Notes under the pieces: model-generated
What the model saw: only the letters and a program-made list of their open reading frames with translations
What the model was told of the DNA's origin: nothing
Database searches by the model: none
Program-made: the position numbers and the translations under genes
Source of the DNA: a virus
Virus record (IMG/VR): IMGVR_UViG_3300008120_000490
Coordinates: 1 to 29,226 of that record
Length of the DNA: 29,226 nucleotides
Direction: 5' to 3' (one strand)
Part shown: positions 8,440 to 17,754 of the stretch, in pieces
Position numbering within the stretch: position 1 is the stretch's first letter
How the letters are laid out: each line of letters begins with the position of its first letter

Positions 8440-11400
8440 TGGCGAATAATATACAAATAGTAGGCTCAATTTTAAGTACACAGGAAATATCTCGCTACAA
8501 TGTCGAAGATACTAATCTGTTGTCCTCTAATTTAATACAAGAAAATTTTGGCCAATCAAATGACTATATAGAGTATTTTATATACGATGCTGGTGGTAAT
8601 CTTTTAAACACAAATTACAACTATAAGAATTTTAAACTACCAGCTACATATGGATTAAATCCAGCTCCATATGAGAATGCTGTTGGTGTTGTTTCTAATT
8701 ACAGTCAATCTGTTTCAACATTTCCTATTATTGAAATTGATCCTATTTTAGATTTAAGAAATTTAGGATATTCATCTGGTGAATTTAAAGTACAATATAA
8801 CTTTTTTAATAATCAAATTTCAAACCCTAATGCTGAATTATTTCTAAAAGAAATTTCAGCTGATAGAACAGAAATAAGAGTAGGATCTACTATCTTAACT
8901 AACGAACAAATTGAAAGTGGTTCATTAGCACTTATTAATGAATATTCAAGTTCAGCTTATTTTGTTGAATATCTTATCAATTTTGGTGATAATAACCAAG
9001 CAGTAGCTGTAAACGTTGCATTAAATAAAGTTGAATCAGGATACGAAATTTTATTTAAATTATACCAACCATTACCAGATAATATTCAAGAAAAAATAAG
9101 TTTATGGGTTGTTAAAGAAAAAGTAAATCCGTATTTTTTTGATATTAATCTTGACAAATTAATAACACCAGAACCTCTACCTATATTAAGAGGTCCTAAT
9201 TTTGGTATTAAGATAGATAATCAAAATAATGTTGCTACATCCTACCAAACATATACTAGTTTAGTAAATGATATACAAAGTATATCAACATCTTCATATC
9301 AACAATTATTAAGTTTAATTACTTCTCAAAATATTGATATTAATACTGATTATACTAATTTTGAAAATTTTGTATTCTTTAGTTCTGCTGAACAAAGAGT
9401 ATTAAAGTTTTATAATAAAGTAAAACAAATTGAGGATTATAAAACAAATATATCTATTTATATTCCATTAACAGCAAGTCGAGCTGATTTAATTAATGAC
9501 TATAATTTTGCTACATCTAGTATTAACAATATAATTTCTAAGTTTGATGGATTTGAATATTATTTATATTTTGGAAGTGGATCTTTAACATCATCTAATG
9601 ATTATGGTATTACTCCTTATCCTAAAAATTCATCAACTTTACCTTATTCTTTATACCCTACAGGGTCTTCACAAGTTCAGACTTGGTTAGGATTTTCTAC
9701 ATCTAGTGCAGAAAATTATGATAATAATAACCAAAACTATATAGTAAATACTCTTCCATCTTTTATTAAAGATGATAATGATAATGCATCTTATGTCACA
9801 TTTGTTGATATGGTTGGTCATTATTTTGATAATATTTGGGTTTTCTTACAAGCAATAACTGATGTTAATTTAGCAAATAATAATCTTGAACAAGGTGTAT
9901 CTAAAGATTTAGTATACAATGTATTACAATCATTAGGTACTAAACTATATAACCAATACGGAGATTCAGATAATGTTAATTTTTTAATTGGTGAAAGTGG
10001 TAGTGCTAATTTTGATAATAATTTTACTTCTACTGGTTCTTATTTAAATACAATACCTCGTAAAGATTTATTAGCTGAATCTTATAAAAGAATTTATCAT
10101 AACTTACCTTTATTATTAAAAACTAAAGGTACAACTTATGGTTTACAAACATTAATTTCTACATTCGGTATTACTGGCAGTATATTACAAGTTAAAGAAT
10201 ATGGTGGTGATACTAAATCAGGATTGTTAGATGAATTTAATAATGATAAAATAAGAATTGTATCTAATACAATCACAGGTAGTGTATTATCTCCAAATAT
10301 TAGTTTACAAACACCTAATACATCATCAACTTTATTTAGAACAAATGATCTTCATTATGTAGATATTTCTTTTTCTCCACAAGAGAAAATTGATATATTT
10401 GTTTCTGCATCTATTGCAGCCAATGCAACAACATGGAGTTTAGATGATTTTATCGGTGATCCTAGAGCTCAATATAGTAGTTCATACTCAACATTGAATA
10501 TTGAACGCCACAAATATTATTCTCCATTAAGTGCATCTGTAGTACCATACACAGGCTCTGCAGGTGGAGGAACAATAGCAGCTACAGATTATAATAGCTT
10601 TACTAGACTAATTCAGTTCTTTGACAACTCATTATTTAAGATGTTAAAAGATTTTGTTCCTGCAAGAACAAATCTATCTACTGGTATTAGTATTTCTTCA
10701 CCTGTATTAGAAAGAAATAAATGGTCTTATGCTAATCCATCATCTACATCTGAAATAGAAACAAATGAAGGTACTATTGATGGTGTAGGTATATCAACTG
10801 AATATACTAACTTATATTCTAAATTATCAGGCAGTAAAGCGGCTTATTATAATGGAAATATTAGTGGAAGTTCAATTAATGTATATTCTTATTATGAAAA
10901 TTCTAACCCAAATCCATATACATTAGGCACAATTGCTTCTTGGAATGCTCAACATGCGGTGAGTGAAAGTATTAATATTAATAAATTTTTACATTCTGAT
11001 TTTAATGTATTATTTAATAATGTTTCTGAAAGTTTAATTTCTAAAAATAGACAAGATATACAATATGTTTTTGGCACAACTCAAAGCATAATCACCCCAG
11101 CTGAATTACAAGATTCATACGAATCTTTAAGAACACATCAATTATCACGCTATGAAGGTGTTAAATTGACAAGTGCTAAGTATAATGATTATACAAACGG
11201 TGATATATCTTTTGGTAAATCTGCTGTTATTGATAAAAATGTAGTTAAATTAGGACTATTTTCAGAAATAATACCTAATAGATTTTTACCTAAACGTAAT
11301 AATGCTGTTTTAAAATATTTAGTTGATATTGATGGTAATTTAACAGAACTAAACCTTCGCAATAACCATTGGGAAGAAGTACAAAATACTTTTATAGCGG

Positions 11401-12845
11401 GAGATACAGGTAGTATTTCTCAATTTAATAATCAACTATATAGTAACCAAAAAACTACTGATGGTGAAAAATCTATTTTTAATAGTGGATATAGTTATTC
11501 ACCAATTCTATATTTTTCTACCTGTAGTAATAATCCTGATATATCTTTCCAAAACCAAGGAAATTCATCAGCGTATTTAGCTACAGCTCAAAATTTAAGT
11601 TCATCTTATCTTATAACAGGAAGTGGTACAATAGGTTATCCATTAAATGAAGGATATGTGTTAAATTTATTCAATTTCCCTATTGATGTAAATCAAGGAA
11701 GTAATTATTGGACTAACACAACAGTAACATCCCCAGCAACTTATTCTGTACAAGAAACAGGACAATATGCTGTATATGCTAGAGTTAAGGTAACAACAGA
11801 AATGCCTGCTAATAATAATGCTACTTGGAGTTTAGAAATGTACAAAAATGGAACTAAAGTTCAAGAAGTAAGTGAATCATTATTTTTTGGAGATTTATCA
11901 CAAGAATGTAGAGAATATAATATAATTAATGAAGGAAATGATGATATAACAGTACAATGGGAAGAGTGCAATACTGGAATCTTTAGAGCAAGACCTGTTA
12001 GACCAGGAGATAGCATTGATATATGTGCTCGAAATTATGAAGTATTTGGAAATTATTGGACTGATACTATTGGCCCTACTTGTGGTACTTATATCCCTCC
12101 AGGAGGATCAACAACACAGGTATCATTCTTAACAATTAATAACGGATATTCAGGTAATTCTAATTATAGTAATTTTAATATTAATGATAAAATTTCATTT
12201 AAATTACGATTAGTGGGAGCTACTGCTGGTTCAATTACAGCTACTTTAGCAACCGGTGATGATGGATTTGTTTCTATAGGATCTTTAGCTCTTAGTACTG
12301 GATATGCAGTTGCTACTTGTCCTTATATTTCAACAGCAGCATCATCTTCAATATCACTCACCCCAAATTTATCTAGTTTTTACGGAAGTAATTATTATTT
12401 TGCTCCTAATCCAACTTCTGGATCTATAAGCCCATTATATGATAATTATGGTGATGTGGATTATCCGTTCGTACCAAAACCATATGATTTATTAATACTT
12501 TATCTTTCTGATGGAAGTATTTTAGAATACACTATATTAAGTATTGATGTAACGGGGGGTAAATTATTTTTAAATCTTGATGCTCCTTTATCTAATTTAG
12601 CTATAAGTAATTTAACTGGAAATAATTATAGAAGATTTTTATTATTATCAAGAATTAAGGATGAAACTAACGTAATATTAAACTTTATAAAAAGAGATGG
12701 TAAAACATCATACGGTTTCTTAATAGCAGATAATATTAGCAGTAACGTATTAGATAATATTGATACTATTACTCGTGAAGTTAAACAAAAATTGCTTAAC
12801 GATCAATCAGTAATTAACGATATTAATGGTGGTACTTTTGGATAA
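8439..12845 (+). CDS. very large tail/baseplate structural protein (1468 residues)
   Basis: The product is beta-rich, poor in cysteine until residue 1000, and rich in Ser, Asn and Tyr. A distinct helical block at about residues 545-590 contains YKRIYHNLPLLLKTKGTTYG and FGITGSILQVKEYGG. This pattern (a run ending in LLKTKGT followed by FGI...KEYGG) recurs in large structural proteins of T4-like phages. Around 1100-1215 there is a beta-sandwich-like domain with paired cysteines. The C-terminus returns to helices (SSNVLDNIDTITREVKQKLL). Its position after gp25 and gp6, and its size, make a gp7-like wedge protein one possibility. A tail fibre connector is another. The sequence alone does not decide. 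Confidence 0.65.
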   Translation: MANNIQIVGSILSTQEISRYNVEDTNLLSSNLIQENFGQSNDYIEYFIYDAGGNLLNTNYNYKNFKLPATYGLNPAPYENAVGVVSNYSQSVSTFPIIEIDPILDLRNLGYSSGEFKVQYNFFNNQISNPNAELFLKEISADRTEIRVGSTILTNEQIESGSLALINEYSSSAYFVEYLINFGDNNQAVAVNVALNKVESGYEILFKLYQPLPDNIQEKISLWVVKEKVNPYFFDINLDKLITPEPLPILRGPNFGIKIDNQNNVATSYQTYTSLVNDIQSISTSSYQQLLSLITSQNIDINTDYTNFENFVFFSSAEQRVLKFYNKVKQIEDYKTNISIYIPLTASRADLINDYNFATSSINNIISKFDGFEYYLYFGSGSLTSSNDYGITPYPKNSSTLPYSLYPTGSSQVQTWLGFSTSSAENYDNNNQNYIVNTLPSFIKDDNDNASYVTFVDMVGHYFDNIWVFLQAITDVNLANNNLEQGVSKDLVYNVLQSLGTKLYNQYGDSDNVNFLIGESGSANFDNNFTSTGSYLNTIPRKDLLAESYKRIYHNLPLLLKTKGTTYGLQTLISTFGITGSILQVKEYGGDTKSGLLDEFNNDKIRIVSNTITGSVLSPNISLQTPNTSSTLFRTNDLHYVDISFSPQEKIDIFVSASIAANATTWSLDDFIGDPRAQYSSSYSTLNIERHKYYSPLSASVVPYTGSAGGGTIAATDYNSFTRLIQFFDNSLFKMLKDFVPARTNLSTGISISSPVLERNKWSYANPSSTSEIETNEGTIDGVGISTEYTNLYSKLSGSKAAYYNGNISGSSINVYSYYENSNPNPYTLGTIASWNAQHAVSESININKFLHSDFNVLFNNVSESLISKNRQDIQYVFGTTQSIITPAELQDSYESLRTHQLSRYEGVKLTSAKYNDYTNGDISFGKSAVIDKNVVKLGLFSEIIPNRFLPKRNNAVLKYLVDIDGNLTELNLRNNHWEEVQNTFIAGDTGSISQFNNQLYSNQKTTDGEKSIFNSGYSYSPILYFSTCSNNPDISFQNQGNSSAYLATAQNLSSSYLITGSGTIGYPLNEGYVLNLFNFPIDVNQGSNYWTNTTVTSPATYSVQETGQYAVYARVKVTTEMPANNNATWSLEMYKNGTKVQEVSESLFFGDLSQECREYNIINEGNDDITVQWEECNTGIFRARPVRPGDSIDICARNYEVFGNYWTDTIGPTCGTYIPPGGSTTQVSFLTINNGYSGNSNYSNFNINDKISFKLRLVGATAGSITATLATGDDGFVSIGSLALSTGYAVATCPYISTAASSSISLTPNLSSFYGSNYYFAPNPTSGSISPLYDNYGDVDYPFVPKPYDLLILYLSDGSILEYTILSIDVTGGKLFLNLDAPLSNLAISNLTGNNYRRFLLLSRIKDETNVILNFIKRDGKTSYGFLIADNISSNVLDNIDTITREVKQKLLNDQSVINDINGGTFG

Positions 12846-12861
12846 CATCTAGAATTTTATT

Positions 12862-12869
12862 ATATTTAT
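12862..12869 (+). promoter_or_regulatory. ATATTTAT element, candidate late promoter
   Basis: ATATTTAT (within TTATATTTATTAG) lies 23 bases before the ATG at 12893, in a 47-base gap, one of the longest between genes in this window. Confidence 0.4.
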
Positions 12870-12892
12870 TAGTATATACAACATAAAGAATT

Positions 12893-13555
12893 ATGGCAAT
12901 TTTAAATCCTACGACAGTAACAGTAGATGCAATATTAACCACGAAGGGCCGCGAATTGTTGGCTCGTAACGATGGTTCATTTCAAATCACACAGTTTGCA
13001 TTAGCAGATGATGAAGTTGATTATACCTTGTACAACCCAAATCACCCATCTGGATCTGCATTCTATGGTGAAGCAATTGAGAATACTCCTATTTTAGAGG
13101 CTATTCCTAACGAATCGCAAATTATGCGTTATAAATTAGTAACTTTACCTCGTGGTACTTCTAAATTACCAGTTATTAACTTAGGTTATAACAGTATCTC
13201 ATTACGTCAAGGAGCTTCATTAACAATTACTCCACAAACACTTAACTACTTAGGTGCTACAAGTACATTTGAAGCAAACGGATATACAGCCACAATTGCT
13301 GATTCTCGTTTAGTATCTTCATTCTCAGGAACAGGTATTACAACAACAACCCCAGTTTCAGATTTAAATACTACAACAGGAGCTGTTTTATCTGTAACTC
13401 AAGTTGGTACTTCATTCTCACTTACAGGTACAACAATTAATACATTATTTGGTTCTACATTATCATCATTAACAACTACAATTACAGTAATTGGTAGAGA
13501 TAGTGGTGCTAGAATTACTATTCCTTTGAATATTCAAAAAGTATCAACAATCTAA
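12893..13555 (+). CDS. virion structural protein with C-terminal Ig-like domain
   Basis: 220 residues. The N-terminus carries ILTTKGRELLARNDGSFQIT and FALADDEVDYTLY (about residues 15-47), a block I recognise from structural proteins of marine and freshwater T4-like phages. Residues 75-130 form strands (YKLVTLPRG, PVINLGYNSISL), and 145-218 look like an immunoglobulin-type beta-sandwich (LSVTQVGTSFSLTG, LTTTITVIGRDSGARITIPL). No membrane segment is present. It starts a cluster of three genes with very small gaps leading into the Thr-Pro adhesin locus. Likely a tail or fibre-attachment component. Confidence 0.65.
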   Translation: MAILNPTTVTVDAILTTKGRELLARNDGSFQITQFALADDEVDYTLYNPNHPSGSAFYGEAIENTPILEAIPNESQIMRYKLVTLPRGTSKLPVINLGYNSISLRQGASLTITPQTLNYLGATSTFEANGYTATIADSRLVSSFSGTGITTTTPVSDLNTTTGAVLSVTQVGTSFSLTGTTINTLFGSTLSSLTTTITVIGRDSGARITIPLNIQKVSTI

Positions 13556-13563
13556 TTTAACAT

Positions 13564-14550
13564 ATGTCATTCTCAAGATATAACACCGATGATTCAGTAA
13601 TCAGTTCAGAAACCGTAGTACGTGGTTTATGGAGTGGAGATAACAACAGTATAAGTAACTTCTTTACAGCTAGTACTTATTCAGAATATTATTTAGATGT
13701 TTATAACAACTGTGAATTATGTTCTGGTTCTTCAGTACAATTTGCAATCCAATATGGTAACGTTAGCGGTAGAGGTTCTAAGTTAATTAATACAGCAGTA
13801 ACTGGTGCTTCACCTTCTCGTATAGTATATGGTGAATATAGAAATTTAGTTTATGGTACTGAAGATGCTTATTTTTCTTTTGATAATGGTGCTACAACAG
13901 GAAGTGATATTTTTGTAATTAATGTAGCTCGTAATCGCTACAAAGAATCTTTACTACCTGGTTCATTTAATTTAACTTTAGCTAGTGGTAGTAATTCAAT
14001 TAGATTAACAGATGATAGCGGTACTACAAATTTAACTCGTTACATTGGTGAAAATAGAGTATTTTATATCATTAGTGGAAGTAATGGTAACGCATATACA
14101 TCAGCGGCTTCATCTTCTTATTACGGAATGATGTTCCCTGATTTAGATATTATTGTTTTAAATGCTACTTCTTCCACAACAGTAAATTTATTACCTTATT
14201 TTACTGCATTAGGAACATCAACTAGTACACCTCAAAATAACCACGTTAAACTTTACAACTCAATAGTTTCAGGTTCTTCATTCCAATTAAGATCTCAAGA
14301 AACAGTATCTTCAAGATATTTCTTTACAAGAGTAAAAAATAGCGAATTTAACTATACAACAAACCCATCTATTATAGATGCAAATGGTAACTTATTATAC
14401 ACAACTTTAATTAACAATCCACAAACATACGTTACAACAGTAGGTATGTACAATGATAATAATGAGTTATTGGCAGTTGCTAAATTAAGTAAACCATTAA
14501 CAAAAGATTTTACCAAGGAAGCCTTAATTAGAATTAAATTAGACTATTAA
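13564..14550 (+). CDS. tail structural protein with a C-terminal module shared with the 26681 gene
   Basis: 328 residues, beta-rich with many Ser/Thr/Gly. The N-terminus (SFSRYNTDDSVISSETVVRG) leads into repeated strand patterns such as YYLDVYNNCELCSGSS. The last 35 residues contain VGMYNDNNELLAVAKLSKP. This is nearly the same as IGLYNDNNDLLAVAKFSKP near the end of the protein at 26681-26983, about 12 kb away on the other side of the adhesin locus. The match also shows at the DNA level, so the two ends share ancestry. The gene lies eight bases after the 220-residue gene and three before the first Thr-Pro gene. Likely a baseplate-proximal fibre or collar component. Confidence 0.62.
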   Translation: MSFSRYNTDDSVISSETVVRGLWSGDNNSISNFFTASTYSEYYLDVYNNCELCSGSSVQFAIQYGNVSGRGSKLINTAVTGASPSRIVYGEYRNLVYGTEDAYFSFDNGATTGSDIFVINVARNRYKESLLPGSFNLTLASGSNSIRLTDDSGTTNLTRYIGENRVFYIISGSNGNAYTSAASSSYYGMMFPDLDIIVLNATSSTTVNLLPYFTALGTSTSTPQNNHVKLYNSIVSGSSFQLRSQETVSSRYFFTRVKNSEFNYTTNPSIIDANGNLLYTTLINNPQTYVTTVGMYNDNNELLAVAKLSKPLTKDFTKEALIRIKLDY

Positions 14551-14553
14551 TGC

Positions 14554-15972
14554 ATGTCGGCGTTCAAAAAACTAAGCAAATCAGACGTTACGGTCGTACC
14601 GTATGCCGCTAACAAGCAGTGGAACTTAAACCAGTGCTCGTATCCGACATCTTCAGAGTATTTTACAATTTATAAAGGAACTAATTTAACAGATAGTTTT
14701 AATGCCGATACTGACCCTGTTACTGAAGGTCAATATGAAAGACTAGTTTATAATCAAATTAATCATTTATTCTACCAAACATATTCAGCTAGTTTAAATA
14801 CTAGCTCATTAATGTTTACGTTAGATAATTATGAGTCTGCTTCCCAACAACGCCCAACTGCATCTTATTTTATATATAATGATAATGCTAATTTAATTAA
14901 GAATTTTCCAACAGGATCTAATGCTAGTATTAGAGTAATAGCAATTAATCAAGATATATACGGTAATAAAATATTACCAAATACCTTTGTTTTAACTTCA
15001 TCTATATACAGTATTAAAGATGATGGTTTTGGTAATCTTTACTATTATGATTATTACCATGTAGGAAATATATTTTATGCCCATGGTTTAGCAATAATCA
15101 CAGATCCTCTTTTTCAAGGAATATTCCCACTTCCTACATTAACTAAACCAGCAACATTTACTTTTTATAATAATACTATAAATTCAAGTAGTATTGCTAG
15201 TTACATAGATAGTAGAGATACTACTGTTGATTATTCAACATTAATATTATCTGGAAGTCCTTATATTATTCAAAGTGGAAGTACAAATAATATTATTTTA
15301 AATACAACCACTCCTGGAACTTATGAAACATATTATAGCATATATGGTACAATAACAGGTAGTTGTGGAAATGTACTTAGTAATAAAGCTAAAATAACAA
15401 TTAAGTTACTTAAATCTATTGATTGTAAATTTGCAACTTCTGCTTCTTCTGTAAATGTTGGATGTAATTTCCAATTAATTGCTTCAACAACACCATTTAC
15501 TCCAATAGCAACACCAACTCCTACACCAACACCAACTCCGACTCCAACACCAACTCCGACTCCAACCCCAACCCCAACCCCAACTCCAACCCCTACCCCT
15601 ACTCCAACACCAACACTAACACTACCTCCATCACCAACTCCAACTCCAACTCCAACCCCTACTCCAACACCTACACCTACACCAACACCAACACCTACAC
15701 CTACACCAACAGGTACACCTACTCCGACACCTACACCAACTCCAACTCCAACTCCGACTCCAACACCTACACCAATATGTACTTTAGTGGGTGAAATTAC
15801 TTTATTAAATTGTAATTTAACGGGTAATATTTCTTTAAATATTCCAACTCCTACACCAACCCCTACACCAACAGGTACACCAACTCCGACTCCAACTCCA
15901 ACTCCAACACCTACCCCTACACCAACACCAATATGTACTTTAGTAGGCAATATTAGTTTAATAACACCTTAA
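14554..15972 (+). CDS. adhesin-like protein with two Thr-Pro hinge arrays
   Basis: 472 residues. Residues 1-315 are a beta-rich Ser/Tyr-rich domain. A long TPTP array follows (320-407), broken by TLTLPPS and TGT. A short module begins [13 protein letters not shown], then comes a second TPTP array (431-459), and the protein ends with a cut-down copy of the module ([13 protein letters not shown]). The repeat of module plus array suggests growth by duplication, or a worn-down remnant of a longer protein. The first 35 codons use more TCG, GCG, GTC and CCG than the rest. No signal peptide is present. It opens the Thr-Pro locus, directly after the 328-residue structural gene. A host-surface-binding fibre is the likely role. 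Confidence 0.65.
   Translation: MSAFKKLSKSDVTVVPYAANKQWNLNQCSYPTSSEYFTIYKGTNLTDSFNADTDPVTEGQYERLVYNQINHLFYQTYSASLNTSSLMFTLDNYESASQQRPTASYFIYNDNANLIKNFPTGSNASIRVIAINQDIYGNKILPNTFVLTSSIYSIKDDGFGNLYYYDYYHVGNIFYAHGLAIITDPLFQGIFPLPTLTKPATFTFYNNTINSSSIASYIDSRDTTVDYSTLILSGSPYIIQSGSTNNIILNTTTPGTYETYYSIYGTITGSCGNVLSNKAKITIKLLKSIDCKFATSASSVNVGCNFQLIASTTPFTPIATPTPTPTPTPTPTPTPTPTPTPTPTPTPTPTPTPTLTLPPSPTPTPTPTPTPTPTPTPTPTPTPTPTGTPTPTPTPTPTPTPTPTPTPICTLVGEITLLNCNLTGNISLNIPTPTPTPTPTGTPTPTPTPTPTPTPTPTPICTLVGNISLITP
15511..15774 (+). repeat. Thr-Pro hexanucleotide array 1 (in gene 14554)
   Basis: Six-base repeat of pattern ACN CCN read as Thr-Pro, with mixed third bases and breaks at TLTLPPS and TGT. It is a coding hinge and not a satellite between genes. 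Confidence 0.9.
15844..15930 (+). repeat. Thr-Pro hexanucleotide array 2 (in gene 14554)
   Basis: Shorter ACN CCN array with one TGT break. It is flanked on both sides by copies of the ICTLVG module. Confidence 0.9.
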
Positions 15973-15982
15973 TCAACTTCAA

Positions 15983-15990
15983 ATATTTAT
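15983..15990 (+). promoter_or_regulatory. ATATTTAT element, candidate late promoter (upstream copy)
   Basis: First of two ATATTTAT copies in the 60-base gap before the gene at 16033. It lies 42 bases before the ATG. Confidence 0.35.
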
Positions 15991-16018
15991 AGGTATATAA
16001 AAATTTAATTCAATCACA

Positions 16019-16026
16019 ATATTTAT
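16019..16026 (+). promoter_or_regulatory. ATATTTAT element, candidate late promoter (downstream copy)
   Basis: The second copy in this gap, six bases before the ATG at 16033. The 13 bases from 16019 are identical to 857-869. Confidence 0.35.
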
Positions 16027-16032
16027 TGATAC

Positions 16033-16884
16033 ATGGCACTTCCTATAATAGTAAAATTAACAACCGCTGGGGCTGATACAGGTCCTTTTGATTTATACAC
16101 ATGTACATCTAGTGACTGTACATCATGTAGTGGATCTGCTTTTGCAACAAATGTACCTAAATCAGCTATTACAGGAAGTGGTTATTCTACAACAGTGCCT
16201 GATGGTACTGCTGCTGTAAAAGTTGTATCAACTGGAACTTGTACAAATAATGTTTGTATTACAATACCTCCAACTCCAACTCCTACACCAACTCCGACTC
16301 CAACCCCGACTCCAACTCCTACACCAACTCCGACTCCAACACCAACGGGAACACCAACTCCTACACCAACACCAACCCCTACACCAACCCCAACCCCTAC
16401 ACCAACACCAACACCAACTAATATTTCATATGTATTCTATGCTGCTCCTGGTAGTACAGGTGCTACTAGTGATTTTATAGCATATTCATCTAATACATTT
16501 ACATTTAGATATAATAGTGCTTCTGAAGATTTTAGTACTTATATAGGTAGAAGAATTTCACAAAATGATAGAATTACAACGTATACTCACGATGTATGTG
16601 CTGATAAAGCATCTATTATTTATAACTTAACTTACCCACAAAAATCAGGTCAAACTGCACCAGATATTGCAGCATATATTGCTCACCCAACATCTATGGG
16701 TACTATAACTGCTTATATAGATACAAACACTCCATTATTCCCTAACGGTCCTGCTCCAAATGGAGGTGCAACATCAAATGCACTTGGTACCTTTACATAC
16801 AACGGTATAAACTATAGAATGTATAGATTATTTGCTAACCAACCAGCAGGAACAACAATAAACGCACAAGTAACAGCATGTTAA
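16033..16884 (+). CDS. adhesin-like protein: head domain, Thr-Pro hinge, tail domain
   Basis: 283 residues in three parts. Residues 1-78 are a cysteine-containing beta domain with [10 protein letters not shown] (16-25) and paired cysteines ([15 protein letters not shown]). This resembles the heads of the proteins at 24962 and 25805 (GPF.IY motif, cysteines just before the hinge). Residues 80-129 are the TPTP hinge with one TGT break. Residues 131-283 are a separate beta-rich domain ([40 protein letters not shown]) not seen in the other Thr-Pro proteins. The head-hinge-tail build suggests a head that attaches to the particle and a tail that binds the host, but orientation is inferred. Confidence 0.65.
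   Translation: MALPIIVKLTTAGADTGPFDLYTCTSSDCTSCSGSAFATNVPKSAITGSGYSTTVPDGTAAVKVVSTGTCTNNVCITIPPTPTPTPTPTPTPTPTPTPTPTPTPTGTPTPTPTPTPTPTPTPTPTPTPTNISYVFYAAPGSTGATSDFIAYSSNTFTFRYNSASEDFSTYIGRRISQNDRITTYTHDVCADKASIIYNLTYPQKSGQTAPDIAAYIAHPTSMGTITAYIDTNTPLFPNGPAPNGGATSNALGTFTYNGINYRMYRLFANQPAGTTINAQVTAC
16270..16419 (+). repeat. Thr-Pro hexanucleotide array 3 (in gene 16033)
   Basis: ACN CCN array of about 25 units, broken once by a TGT triplet of residues. Confidence 0.9.
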
Positions 16885-16901
16885 AATTAATTATATAAAA
16901 G

Positions 16902-17747
16902 ATGGCACTTTTTCCAATACAATCAACAGGTATAAAACTTACAAATATACTATCAGTAAATTCAGAAACTGTTAAGTATGGTACTCACTTCTCTCATTTT
17001 GGTGTAGGAGGATATCAAGAATTTCCTTCTAGTAGTTATATATACAGTATTCCTATTGATACTCAAATGAATGAAGATGGATGGTCATCTGGAAGAAGAA
17101 TGTTTGGTATGGTTGTTTATGATATTAAAGAAAAAAAATTCTATCAATTACGACCAAAACTATCAGGCTCAAATACAGAAGTAAGTGCATCTCAATTTGA
17201 AGCTGCTAACGATGCTCAAAAAATGGTTTGGTTAGATCCAACCCAAACAAGAGATGATCCTGACTTTTTCCCATTAGCTGGTTCTGGAAACCCAGCAGAA
17301 GCATGGACTGAAGTATTTTCTCCTCTTAGTATTAATAATAATACAAATAACTATATTTTAACAGCTACTGGTAATAGCGGTAGTGTTAATGGTGAACAAA
17401 ATTTAAAATTTGATGGCTCTGTATTAGTAGTTACAGGTTCATTAACAGTTTCTGGTTCTGCTACAGCACAATCATTCTTCCAAAATTCAAGTCGTACATT
17501 AAAAACAAACATTATTCCATTTGAAAAATCAGCTATCAATTTATTAGATAGTGTAAATGTAGTTGAATTTAATTATTTAAATGACTTAACAAATAAACAC
17601 ATTGGATTTATCGCTGAAGATACTCCTGTTGAATTATCTACATTAAACCAAAATGTAATGGATACTAACTCAACTGTTGGTGTTTTAATTAAAGCAGTAC
17701 AAGAGTTAACTCAAAAGGTTAAAGAATTAGAGTCAAAACTTAAATAA
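16902..17747 (+). CDS. tail fibre protein with C-terminal Peptidase_S74 chaperone domain
   Basis: 281 residues. The end is a typical intramolecular chaperone (Peptidase_S74, as in T5 L-shaped fibre and endosialidase tail spikes). The segment NSSRTLKTNI (195-204) gives the catalytic serine (S196 or S197) and lysine (K201) of self-cleavage. VVEFNY (220-225), KHIGFIAED (232-240) and a C-terminal coiled coil (VGVLIKAVQELTQKVKELES) complete the domain. The family normally folds as a trimer and cuts itself off. The preceding residues 165-195 (LKFDGSVLVVTGSLTVSGSA) are a fibre stalk of the kind often found before S74. Residues 1-130 form a unique head. It is the only gene for a long fibre with S74 in this window and has no Thr-Pro hinge. 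Confidence 0.82.
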   Translation: MALFPIQSTGIKLTNILSVNSETVKYGTHFSHFGVGGYQEFPSSSYIYSIPIDTQMNEDGWSSGRRMFGMVVYDIKEKKFYQLRPKLSGSNTEVSASQFEAANDAQKMVWLDPTQTRDDPDFFPLAGSGNPAEAWTEVFSPLSINNNTNNYILTATGNSGSVNGEQNLKFDGSVLVVTGSLTVSGSATAQSFFQNSSRTLKTNIIPFEKSAINLLDSVNVVEFNYLNDLTNKHIGFIAEDTPVELSTLNQNVMDTNSTVGVLIKAVQELTQKVKELESKLK

Positions 17748-17754
17748 TTAAATA

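Noticed and set aside
15333-15950. 205-residue GVGVGV frame on the - strand, and similar - strand frames at other hinges
   Set aside because: It is the mirror reading of the Thr-Pro arrays, which lack stop codons in several frames. No separate start signal or non-repeat domain.
16223-16480. Q/L/H-rich + strand frames over the hinges (also 25158-25391 and 26028-26333)
   Set aside because: Shifted readings of the hinge arrays inside convincing genes.
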